In this document: one piece after another, positions 25,285 through 32,820 of the stretch | Layout: each line of letters opens with the position of its first letter | How positions within the stretch are numbered: the first letter of the stretch is position 1 | NCBI GenBank assembly: GCA_934646185.1 | Contig: CAKUEH010000008.1 | Coordinates: 1-64,000, forward strand | Length of the DNA: 64,000 bases | DNA from: an uncultured Oscillospiraceae bacterium | GTDB taxonomy: Bacteria > Bacillota > Clostridia > Oscillospirales > Oscillospiraceae | Reading direction: 5' to 3' | Notes under the pieces: model-generated | Database searches by the model: none | What the model was told of the DNA's origin: nothing | Seen by the model: the letters and a program-made list of their open reading frames with translations, nothing else | Translations under genes and position numbers: made by a program

Positions 25285-25974
25285 TTGGACGGATTTGCAG
25301 CATGGCTGAAGCAGCTTCAGTTTGACGGTGTATGGCAGACGGCGGTGCTCGTCGCCGCGTCGCTGCTGTGCATCACGTTTCACGAGACGTGCCACGGGCT
25401 CGCGGCCTGCTGGCTCGGCGACCCGACGGCAAAGCGCGCCGGGCGGCTGACGCTCAACCCGCTGCGGCACGTCGATATCGGCGGGTTACTGATGATGGCG
25501 CTGTTCCGCTTCGGCTGGGCAAAGCCCGTCCCGGTCGATATGCGTAATTTCAAGCACCCCAGGCGCGACATGGCGATTACCGCCGCGGCAGGCCCGCTGT
25601 CCAATGTGCTGCTGGCCTATCTTGCCGTGCTGCTCTACGGCGTGTTTGCCTACTGGTACTATTTCTCCGGCTCGACTGCCGTCTATGTCTTCGCGCTCTT
25701 TTTCTACTATGTCGAGATCATCTCGGCGGGACTTGCCGTGTTCAACGTCTTTCCCATCCCGCCGCTCGACGGCTCAAAGGTGCTCTTTTCCTGCCTGTCC
25801 GACAAGGCCTATCTCTGGCTCATGCGCTATGAGCGCTACGGCATGGCGCTTCTGATGCTCCTGCTTCTGACAGGCGTATTGGATACGCCGCTGGAATTCC
25901 TGCGCGACGGACTTTTAAACGGGCTGGAAGCCATCGGCACCTGGCCGGTGCAGCTGCTGCTTGCGCTGCGCTGA
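25285..25974 (+). CDS. Site-2 protease family (M50) membrane protein
   Basis: Predicted intramembrane zinc metalloprotease of the rhomboid-unrelated M50 family; substrate unknown. The 229-residue protein has several membrane segments, the zinc motif HETCH (HExxH) in the first and NVFPIPPLDGSK in a later one, which supplies the third ligand Asp. The start is taken as TTG 25285, 8 nt after AGGAG; another in-frame TTG lies at 25264. It begins a gene series with scpA-scpB, a common arrangement in clostridia. Confidence 0.92.
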   Translation: MDGFAAWLKQLQFDGVWQTAVLVAASLLCITFHETCHGLAACWLGDPTAKRAGRLTLNPLRHVDIGGLLMMALFRFGWAKPVPVDMRNFKHPRRDMAITAAAGPLSNVLLAYLAVLLYGVFAYWYYFSGSTAVYVFALFFYYVEIISAGLAVFNVFPIPPLDGSKVLFSCLSDKAYLWLMRYERYGMALLMLLLLTGVLDTPLEFLRDGLLNGLEAIGTWPVQLLLALR

Positions 25975-26000
25975 ACGAATCTTTTTGGAGTAATTTCTGC

Positions 26001-26798
26001 ATGGATGAACCGCGATACCATCTCGGCAGCGTCGTACACGCGAAGGGCGAGACGCTCGAGGATTTCGACGGCCCGCTGGACGTGATCCTGCTGCTGCTGA
26101 GCAAGAATAAAATCGAAATACAGGATATCCAGATCTCCGCCATCTTGGAGCAGTATCTGGCCTATCTCGACGAAATGAAGCGCATGGATATGGAGATCGC
26201 CAGCGAGTTTATCGCCATGGCCTCCTATCTCATGTATATCAAAACGCGTATGCTCCTTTCCAAGGCGGAGCAGGAGGAAGCGCAGAGCGAAATGGACAAG
26301 CTCGTCGAATCCCTCCAGAAGCGCCAGCGGCAGGACGCCTACCAGCAGATCCAGAAGGCCGCGAAGGTACTTTCCGCGCGCAACGAGCTCGGCCTCGGCC
26401 TGTTCACCAAGGGCCCGGAGCCGTATCAGCCGGACAGGACCTACCGCTACCGGCACGACAAGTCCGACCTGACCGCCGCGCTCGCCGCCATGCAGGACCG
26501 GACGGAGCGCCGCCTGCCGCCGCCCGCGTCCAACTTCGCCGGGATCGTCGGCGCGGAGCCGTATCCCGTGACGCAGAAAGCAAAGCAGGTCGTCAGCCGA
26601 CTCCTCGCCCACGGCGTCATGCGCTTTTTAGCCCTCTTCAAGGGCAGCCGCAGCCGGTCGGAGATCGTGGCGACGTTCCTCGCCGTGCTGGAGCTGTGCC
26701 GCCTCCGCTCCGTTTCCGTCGGAGAGGATGAACGCGGCGATATGGCCGTTACCTTTCTCAAAGCGCCGGATGCCGACGTGCAGACGGACATTTCCTGA
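26001..26798 (+). CDS. scpA: Segregation and condensation protein A
   Basis: Kleisin subunit of the SMC-ScpAB complex for chromosome compaction and segregation. The 265-residue protein opens FDGPLDVILLLLSKNKIEIQDI, the ScpA signature, then EFIAMASYLMYIKTRMLLS, and ends in a winged-helix segment (RFLALFKGSRSRSEIVATFLAVLELCRLRSV) that contacts SMC. RBS TTTGGAG is moderate. It is followed by scpB after 14 nt. Confidence 0.95.
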   Translation: MDEPRYHLGSVVHAKGETLEDFDGPLDVILLLLSKNKIEIQDIQISAILEQYLAYLDEMKRMDMEIASEFIAMASYLMYIKTRMLLSKAEQEEAQSEMDKLVESLQKRQRQDAYQQIQKAAKVLSARNELGLGLFTKGPEPYQPDRTYRYRHDKSDLTAALAAMQDRTERRLPPPASNFAGIVGAEPYPVTQKAKQVVSRLLAHGVMRFLALFKGSRSRSEIVATFLAVLELCRLRSVSVGEDERGDMAVTFLKAPDADVQTDIS

Positions 26799-26812
26799 TA
26801 AGGAGGTTCCTC

Positions 26813-27427
26813 TTGGAGCAGAATGATTTACAGCGGGCGCTGATGGCCGTTTTGTTTGCCGCCGGAGAGCCGGTCGACGCCAGACGCCTGAGCCAGACGC
26901 TCGAGCGTGACGAAGCGGAGATCCACGAGGCCTGCAAGGTCCTGATGGACGAGCTGAGCTTTAACCGCAGCGGCATCCGCATCGTGCGGCTGGAAGATGC
27001 CTATCAGATGTGCTCATCGCCGGAAATGGCAGAGTACGTGACCAAAACGCTTGAAACGCGCAAGCCGCCGAAGCTCTCGCCGTCGCAGCTCGAAACGCTG
27101 ACGGTCGTCGCGTATTACCAGCCCGCGACCAAGGCGCTCGTCGAGCAGATCCGCGGCGTCGACAGCGCCTACTGCATCAGCGCCCTCGCAACGAAAAAGC
27201 TCATCCGCGAATGCGGCCGTCTGAACGTGCCGGGCCGCCCCATCGTCTATGAGACGACGCCGGATTTCCTGCGCGTGTTCGGCCTCGAATCGCTTTCCGA
27301 GCTGCCGGAGATCGAAAAGGTCGACCTGCACGTCGACCCCTCGCAGGTCGAGCCGCTGGAGCAGAAACAGGAAGCGCCCGCGCAGCCGGACGAGTCCGCA
27401 CCCGCGCAGCAGGAGATCCCGCTATGA
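26813..27427 (+). CDS. scpB: Segregation and condensation protein B
   Basis: Partner of ScpA in the SMC complex. The 204-residue protein has two winged-helix domains, the first opening ALMAVLFAAGEPVDARRL. The second carries SPSQLETLTVVAYYQPATKALVEQIRGVDS and RPIVYETTPDFLRVFGL, standard for ScpB. The start codon is TTG 26813 after AAGGAGG. A Pro/Glu/Gln-rich tail of about 30 residues follows. It overlaps the next gene by 4 nt (ATGA). Confidence 0.95.
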   Translation: MEQNDLQRALMAVLFAAGEPVDARRLSQTLERDEAEIHEACKVLMDELSFNRSGIRIVRLEDAYQMCSSPEMAEYVTKTLETRKPPKLSPSQLETLTVVAYYQPATKALVEQIRGVDSAYCISALATKKLIRECGRLNVPGRPIVYETTPDFLRVFGLESLSELPEIEKVDLHVDPSQVEPLEQKQEAPAQPDESAPAQQEIPL

Positions 27428-28047
27428 CCTGGACGTGGTGGATGACGCTGCTGGTGATCCTCGCCGTCCTCGTGCTGATCGGCTGCATCCCTGTCGGCGT
27501 CGACGCGCGCTACAGCGCAGACGGCGTATTTCTCGCGGCAAGGCTCGGCCCATTCCGTCTGCAGCTGCTGCCGCAGAAGCCGAAAAAAAAGCCAAAAAAG
27601 CGAAAACCGCAGCAAAAGCAGCCGGAGAAGACCCCGGCAAAGGCCGGGCCGCAGGAGAAAAAGCCGAACCCGCTGCTCTCCGGCGGCATGGACGGACTGA
27701 TGCAGCTGCTGGATCTCGCATTCGACACGCTCGGCGATCTGCGCCGCAAGCTCCGCGTGAACGAGCTGACGCTGTATGTCCGCATCGGCGGCGCGGACGA
27801 CCCGGCAAAGGCCGCCGTGGGCTATGGCCGGGCCTGGGCCGCCATCGGCGCGCTCACGCCGTCTCTGGAGCGGCTTTTCGTCATAAAAAAGCGTGACATT
27901 CGGCCCGCGCTCGATTATACTATAAGCAACACACAAATCGACGCGCATCTCGTGACCACGATCACCATCGGGCGGTCGCTGACCCTTGCGCTGCGCGCCG
28001 GTATCCGATTCCTGAAAATTCTGAACGAACGAAAAAAGGCGGTGTAA
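27424..28047 (+). CDS. DUF2953 domain protein
   Basis: Membrane-anchored protein of unknown function, common next to ytfJ in spore-formers. The 207-residue protein has an N-terminal membrane segment (residues 4-25), then the GVDARYSADGVFLAARLGPFRLQLLP motif typical of DUF2953, a Lys/Pro-rich linker of about 35 residues, and a C-terminal domain with ALDYTISNTQIDAHLVTTITIG. Its start overlaps the scpB stop. Likely a sporulation-associated function by context. Confidence 0.82.
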   Translation: MTWTWWMTLLVILAVLVLIGCIPVGVDARYSADGVFLAARLGPFRLQLLPQKPKKKPKKRKPQQKQPEKTPAKAGPQEKKPNPLLSGGMDGLMQLLDLAFDTLGDLRRKLRVNELTLYVRIGGADDPAKAAVGYGRAWAAIGALTPSLERLFVIKKRDIRPALDYTISNTQIDAHLVTTITIGRSLTLALRAGIRFLKILNERKKAV

Positions 28048-28050
28048 ATT

Positions 28051-28467
28051 ATGGAGCATCCTCTGTCTGATATGATGACCAATTCCATGAGCAAGATCAA
28101 GGACATGGTCGACGTCAATACGGTCGTCGGCAATCCGATCACCACGCCGGGCGGCGTGACGATCATCCCCGTCACGAAAGTCTCCATCGGCTATGGCGGC
28201 GGCGGCAGCGATTTTGCAACGAAAAACATGCCCGCGGATCGCGGCAATTCCTTCGGCGGCGGCGCGGGCGCCGGGATCAAGATCACCCCGGTCGCGTTCC
28301 TCGTCATCCGCGGCGAGAACGTGCGCATGCTCCCGGTCGCGGAACCGGCCTCCACGTCGGTCGACCGTCTGATCGAGCTGCTGCCCGACCTTCTGGAAAA
28401 GGGCGAGGCGTATTTCGCGGAAAAGAAGGCAGCGAAGGAGGCCGAAAAGGCAGCGGAAGAGGCATAA
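28051..28467 (+). CDS. ytfJ: YtfJ/GerW-family sporulation protein
   Basis: Spore protein of the GerW (YtfJ) family; in Bacillus it is needed for germination. The 138-residue protein contains DVNTVVGNPITTPGGVTIIPVTKVSIGYGGGGSDF and a Gly-rich GGGAGAGIKITPVAFLVI, both characteristic. A helical, Lys/Ala/Glu-rich tail follows. RBS GGCGG before ATG 28051, 3 nt after the DUF2953 stop. The DUF2953-ytfJ-dacF order is typical of clostridial sporulation operons. Confidence 0.93.
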   Translation: MEHPLSDMMTNSMSKIKDMVDVNTVVGNPITTPGGVTIIPVTKVSIGYGGGGSDFATKNMPADRGNSFGGGAGAGIKITPVAFLVIRGENVRMLPVAEPASTSVDRLIELLPDLLEKGEAYFAEKKAAKEAEKAAEEA

Positions 28468-28509
28468 TCTCCGCACGTTCTGCGCAAACTCTCAGCAGGG
28501 TGATGCAGA

Positions 28510-29436
28510 ATGAAACGCAGCGTTCAAAAAACAGTCCGGCAAGCGGCGGCGGCACTCTGCGCCGCCGCCTTTTTCCTCGGAGCAGCCCGTGCCTCCCGCG
28601 CCGCGCAGCTCGCGCCGCCGCCCCAGGTGTCGGCCAAAAGCGCCGCTCTGCTCGACGGGACGACAGGGGAGTGCCTCTGCGCGAAAAACGGCGATCAGCG
28701 TGCGCTGATCGCCAGCACGACAAAGATCATGACCGGCCTTCTCGTCTGCGAGGCGGGAGACCTGGACAGAACCGTGACCGTGCCGGATACCGCCGCCGGG
28801 ATCGAGGGCTCCAGCATGTACCTGAAAAGCGGCGAGACGCTCACGCGCCGCGAGCTGCTCTACGGCATGATGCTCCATTCCGGCAACGACGCGGCGCTGA
28901 CGCTGGCCATTTCCGTTTCCGGCAGCGAAGCGGCGTTTGTCCGGCAGATGAACCGGCGCGCCCGCGCGCTGGGCCTGATGCAGACACACTTTGCCAATCC
29001 GCACGGGTTGGACAGCGGCGAGAATTATTCTACCGCGCTTGATCTGGCCCGTCTTGCGCAGGCGGCCCTGCAGAACGAGCAGTTCCGCACGGTCGTCTCG
29101 ACGAAGACCATCGCCTGCGCGGGCAGGACGCTCACAAATCACAATAAGCTGCTCTGGCGCTACGACGGCTGCATCGGCGTCAAGACCGGCTATACCCGCC
29201 ATGCGGGCCGCATCCTCGTCAGCGCCGCCGAGCGCGGCGGCCGGATGCTCATCGCCGTCACCATCTCAGACCCGGACGACTGGCGCGACCATACCGCGCT
29301 TCTGGACTACGGCTTCGCCGTTCTCGGCAGCGCCACGCCCGTCTATCCGCAGAACAGGAGGATCGCATGGAAGAACGACTGCAAAAAATTCTGGCGCGCT
29401 GCGCAGGTGTCTCCCGCCGCAAGGCGGAGGAGCTGA
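28510..29436 (+). CDS. D-alanyl-D-alanine carboxypeptidase, DacF-like, without the usual C-terminal domain
   Basis: S11 peptidase trimming peptidoglycan stem peptides, probably in spore cortex synthesis. The 308-residue protein has a signal peptide (about 1-28) and all three penicillin-binding motifs: STTK at about residue 65, SGN in MLHSGNDAAL, and KTG in GVKTGYTRHAGR. Relatives are usually 370-400 residues with a beta-rich PBP5_C domain, which is absent. The last 23 codons (70 nt) overlap the pseudouridine synthase gene in another frame and end in a basic tail, so the 3' end may have been shortened. Confidence 0.9.
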   Translation: MKRSVQKTVRQAAAALCAAAFFLGAARASRAAQLAPPPQVSAKSAALLDGTTGECLCAKNGDQRALIASTTKIMTGLLVCEAGDLDRTVTVPDTAAGIEGSSMYLKSGETLTRRELLYGMMLHSGNDAALTLAISVSGSEAAFVRQMNRRARALGLMQTHFANPHGLDSGENYSTALDLARLAQAALQNEQFRTVVSTKTIACAGRTLTNHNKLLWRYDGCIGVKTGYTRHAGRILVSAAERGGRMLIAVTISDPDDWRDHTALLDYGFAVLGSATPVYPQNRRIAWKNDCKKFWRAAQVSPAARRRS

Positions 29437-30089
29437 TCGCGGCGGGCCGCGTCCGCGTCAACGGCAATACCGCGCGTCTGGGCGAGCAGGCTGACGCGGA
29501 GGAGGATGTGATCGAGCTCGACGGCGCGCGCGTCAAAACGCGGCAGGAGCCGCCGCCGGTCTATCTCATGCTCTGCAAGCCGCGCGGCTTCGTGACCACC
29601 ATGCACGACGAAAAGGGCCGGCGCTCCGTTGCGGAGCTCGTCGCGGACGTGCCTGAACGCGTGTATCCCGTCGGACGGCTGGACTTTAATTCCGAGGGTC
29701 TGCTCCTCATGACGAACGACGGCGCGCTTGCCAACGCCCTCATGCACCCGAAAAAGAGCATCGACAAAACCTATCTCGTCTGGGTCAGCGGGTACATAGC
29801 GGGGAAAGGGCAGTCCCTTTCGCAGCCCATTGAGATCGATGGCCGAAGGACGGCCCCCGCCGCCGTGCAGCTCCTGCACGAAGACGGCGTGACTGCGCTT
29901 TTCCGCATCACGATCCACGAGGGCCGCAACCGGCAGATCCGCCGCCTCTGCGAACGCGCAGAGCTGACCGTCACGCGCCTTCGGCGCATCCAGGAGGGGC
30001 CGCTCACGCTCGGCGAGCTGAAACCCGGCCAGCACAGGCCGCTTACCGAGGCGGAGCTGCAGGCATTATTTGAAGAAATTCAGAAGTAA
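29367..30089 (+). CDS. 16S/23S rRNA pseudouridine synthase, RsuA/RluB family
   Basis: Converts a specific rRNA uridine to pseudouridine. The 240-residue protein has an N-terminal S4 RNA-binding domain (RLQKILARCAGVSRRKAEELI) and the catalytic domain with GRLDFNSEGLLLMTNDG (catalytic Asp) and EGRNRQIRRLCE. RluB versus RsuA cannot be settled by eye; RluB-like is commoner in this setting. ATG 29367 has AGGAGG upstream, inside the dac gene. Confidence 0.92.
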   Translation: MEERLQKILARCAGVSRRKAEELIAAGRVRVNGNTARLGEQADAEEDVIELDGARVKTRQEPPPVYLMLCKPRGFVTTMHDEKGRRSVAELVADVPERVYPVGRLDFNSEGLLLMTNDGALANALMHPKKSIDKTYLVWVSGYIAGKGQSLSQPIEIDGRRTAPAAVQLLHEDGVTALFRITIHEGRNRQIRRLCERAELTVTRLRRIQEGPLTLGELKPGQHRPLTEAELQALFEEIQK

Positions 30090-30093
30090 CCCC

Positions 30094-30122
30094 TTGACAA
30101 ACAGGGAACTTTTGTGTATGAT
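30094..30122 (+). promoter_or_regulatory. Promoter of tRNA-Ser
   Basis: TTGACA (30094-30099), 17-bp spacer, TATGAT (30117-30122), about 40 bp before the tRNA. Confidence 0.85.
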
Positions 30123-30163
30123 ATCAAGGCTGTCCGGAGTTTGACACGGCCAGCCGATATCAT

Positions 30164-30255
30164 GGAGTGGTATCGAAGCGGTCATAACGAGCACGACTGG
30201 AAATCGTGTGACGGTCAAAAGCCGTCCGAGGGTTCGAATCCCTCCCACTCCGCCA
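30164..30255 (+). tRNA. tRNA-Ser (GGA anticodon)
   Basis: A 92-nt tRNA including encoded CCA, with acceptor stem GGAGTGG/CCACTCC and discriminator G. The anticodon loop CTGGAAA reads GGA (Ser UCC/UCU). The long variable arm and the T-arm GAGGGTTCGAATCCCTC fit class II tRNA-Ser. Confidence 0.95.
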
Positions 30256-30263
30256 AAATGGAA

Positions 30264-30297
30264 AGCGCAGGAAAATGAATTCCTGCGCTTCTTTTTT
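30264..30297 (+). terminator. Terminator of tRNA-Ser
   Basis: AGCGCAGGAA/TTCCTGCGCT stem followed by TCTTTTTT, 9 nt after the CCA end. Confidence 0.9.
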
Positions 30298-30388
30298 ACA
30301 GCTGCGGTCCGGAGCTGGAGCCGCAGTACCGGTTTTCGGATAAGACATCAGTTATTGCGCCTAAAATCAACCAGAAGGAGCATTTAAA

Positions 30389-32716
30389 ATGGAAAAATGG
30401 AGAAGATTCAAGTATCTGCCTGTTGCGCCGCTCGGAAAGAACAGCCAGCTGGTCACAGGCAGCCCGGAGCACATCCGCCTGTCGCGGACGGCGGCAGCCG
30501 AGGGCATGGTGCTGCTGAAAAATGAAAACCAGCTGCTGCCGCTGCAAAAGGGCAGCCGCGTCGCGCTGTTCGGCAAGGCCAGCGCAGACTATGTCAAGGG
30601 AGGCGGCGGCAGCGGCGACGTGACGGTGGCCTATGTCCGCAACCTTTGCGACGGCATGGAGGAAAAGGAAAACGAGGGCAAGCTCTCTGTTTTCGCGCCG
30701 CTGAACGAGTTTTATCGCGAAAATGTGGCGCAGCAGCGCAAGACGGGGAAAGGCTCCGGCCACACGGCAGAGCCGGAGCTGCCTGCCGAGCTTCTGCAGC
30801 AGGCAGCGCGGGAATGCGACACAGCGATCATCAGCATCTGCCGCTACTCCGCAGAGGACTGGGATCGCAAGGGCGAGCCGAACGACGGCGACTTCTATCT
30901 TTCCCGCGAGGAGCAGCGCATGGTCGCGGACGTTACGGCGGCGTTCCGAAAGGTCGTGGTCGTGCTGAATGTCGGCGGTATGGTGGACACGTCGTGGTTT
31001 GCGCATGATGACAAAATTTCCTCTGTTCTTCTGGCATGGCAGGGCGGCATGGAGGGTGCGATGGCCGAGGCGGACATTCTCTGCGGTGATGTGACGCCCT
31101 CCGGCAAGCTGACAGACACCTTTGCGGCCTTGTTCGACGACTATCCCTCGTCTGCAAACTTTAACGATTCCAAGGACTACGTCTGCTACACCGACGACAT
31201 TTTCGTCGGCTACCGCTATTTCGAGACCATCCCAGGCGCGGCGGAGAAGGTCAACTATCCGTTCGGCTTTGGTCTGTCCTATACAAGCTTTGACTGGACA
31301 TGCGAAAAAACGGAGATCGGCAGTGAAAGCATCGCGGTCACGCTTCGCGTGACCAATACGGGCGCTTACGCCGGAAAAGAAGTGCTTCAGCTTTATACCT
31401 CTGCGCCGAAATGCCGCCTCGAAATGCCGAAGCTGGAGCTGCGGGCATTCCGGAAAACCGATCTTCTCAAGCCCGGCGAGAGCCGGACAGTCACGCTGCG
31501 CGTTCCCGCCTCCGAATTGGCTGTCTACGACGAAAAGCTGGCGGCTTATGTTCTCCCGGCAGGCAGCTACCGTATCTTTGCCGGAACCAGCGTCCGGGCG
31601 ATCCGCGAAGTCGGCGTTTTCGAGTTGGAGCAGGAGCGTGTCGTCGAGCAGGTCAAGAATCGCTGCGCACCGAAAAAGCTTCCATGCCGCCTGAAAACGG
31701 ACGGAAGCTATGAGGAACTCGAAACGGGTGAGTATGCGCCGGTTTATGATACGGCGGACTGGCCGGAGAAGCCGAAGTGGACGGCGGAGCATATCCTTCC
31801 GAACCGCTACGGAACGGCGCTGCCGGAAGACCGTCTGAGCTTTGAAAAGGTTGCCTCCGGTGAAGCTTCCATTGACGAGTTCCTTGATAGCCTCACGGAT
31901 GATGAGCTCATTACGCTGCTCGGCGGCACGCCGAACCGGAGCGTGGCCGACACGAAGGGCATCGGTGGGCTGGACGAGCTGGGCATTCCGGCGGTCATGA
32001 CGGCGGACGGCCCTGCGGGCCTGCGCATCGTGCCGGAGCGTGGCGTCAAGACGACGGCGTGGCCGGTTGCGACTCTGCTGGCCTGCACATGGGACCCGGA
32101 GCTTGTTTACGCGGTCGGCGAAGCGGGCGCGAAGGAAGTGCGCGAAAATAACATCGGCATGTGGCTGACGCCCGCCATCAACATCCACAGAAGTCCGCTC
32201 TGTGGTCGGAACTTCGAGTATTATTCCGAAGACCCGCTGGTCGCGGGCAAGCTGGCGGCGGCAATGGTGCGGGGCATTCAGTCGCAGCACATTTCCGCCT
32301 GCGTCAAGCATTTCTGCTGCAACAATAAGGAAACGAACCGTTATGCCAGCGACTCGCGCGTGTCGGAGCGTGCCCTGCGGGAGATTTATCTCAAGGCGTT
32401 CCGGATCGTTGTCAAAGAAGCGGATGTCTGGGCAGTCATGACAGCCTACAATCTGCTGAACGGCATCTATACCTCCGAAAATGCAGACCTGCTGAGCGGC
32501 ATTCTGCGCGAAGAGTGGGGCTTTGACGGCCTCGTTGTGACCGACTGGGTCAACTGGGCTGAGCATTACCGCGAGGTGTTGGCAGGCAACAACGTCCGTA
32601 TGCCGCACGGCAGTCCAAAACGTTTACAGAAAGCACTGGAGCTTGGTCTCATCACCAGAGAACAGCTGACCGAGAATGCGCGCTATGTGCTGGAATGGCT
32701 GCTGAAGCTGGACTGA
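30389..32716 (+). CDS. Glycoside hydrolase family 3, domain-permuted (beta-glucosidase-like)
   Basis: Cytoplasmic glycosidase (no signal peptide). The 775-residue chain has the GH3 domains in reversed order: the alpha/beta-sandwich domain first (residues about 20-240, EGMVLLKNENQLLPL), then an Fn3-like domain (about 315-415), then the TIM barrel (about 470-775) with SADSRVSERALREIYLKAF-type and VKHFCCNNKETNR substrate-site segments. The nucleophile Asp is in GLVVTDW near the C-terminus. This permuted order is known from some Ruminococcus and Clostridium enzymes. Specificity is not determined. RBS AAGGAG before ATG 30389. Confidence 0.92.
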   Translation: MEKWRRFKYLPVAPLGKNSQLVTGSPEHIRLSRTAAAEGMVLLKNENQLLPLQKGSRVALFGKASADYVKGGGGSGDVTVAYVRNLCDGMEEKENEGKLSVFAPLNEFYRENVAQQRKTGKGSGHTAEPELPAELLQQAARECDTAIISICRYSAEDWDRKGEPNDGDFYLSREEQRMVADVTAAFRKVVVVLNVGGMVDTSWFAHDDKISSVLLAWQGGMEGAMAEADILCGDVTPSGKLTDTFAALFDDYPSSANFNDSKDYVCYTDDIFVGYRYFETIPGAAEKVNYPFGFGLSYTSFDWTCEKTEIGSESIAVTLRVTNTGAYAGKEVLQLYTSAPKCRLEMPKLELRAFRKTDLLKPGESRTVTLRVPASELAVYDEKLAAYVLPAGSYRIFAGTSVRAIREVGVFELEQERVVEQVKNRCAPKKLPCRLKTDGSYEELETGEYAPVYDTADWPEKPKWTAEHILPNRYGTALPEDRLSFEKVASGEASIDEFLDSLTDDELITLLGGTPNRSVADTKGIGGLDELGIPAVMTADGPAGLRIVPERGVKTTAWPVATLLACTWDPELVYAVGEAGAKEVRENNIGMWLTPAINIHRSPLCGRNFEYYSEDPLVAGKLAAAMVRGIQSQHISACVKHFCCNNKETNRYASDSRVSERALREIYLKAFRIVVKEADVWAVMTAYNLLNGIYTSENADLLSGILREEWGFDGLVVTDWVNWAEHYREVLAGNNVRMPHGSPKRLQKALELGLITREQLTENARYVLEWLLKLD

Positions 32717-32775
32717 GGGCAGCAGGTTTTCTTTCAGGAACATTTTTTTCAATCGGAAGTCAGAATGATCTGAAA

Positions 32776-32820
32776 CCGGCAGGAGCCGCCCGAACGGGCG
32801 GCTCCTGCCGGTTCTTTTTT
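32776..32820. terminator. Strong bidirectional terminator
   Basis: CCGGCAGGAGCCGCCCG and its complement CGGGCGGCTCCTGCCGG form a 17-bp stem with a short loop, followed by TTCTTTTTT on the plus strand, between the convergent GH3 and ABC genes. Confidence 0.9.

Noticed and set aside
30296..32608. 770-codon minus-strand open frame opposite the GH3 gene
   Set aside because: The plus strand encodes a clear GH3 enzyme. The minus frame has low-complexity His/Arg/Gln-rich content typical of antisense to GC-rich genes.
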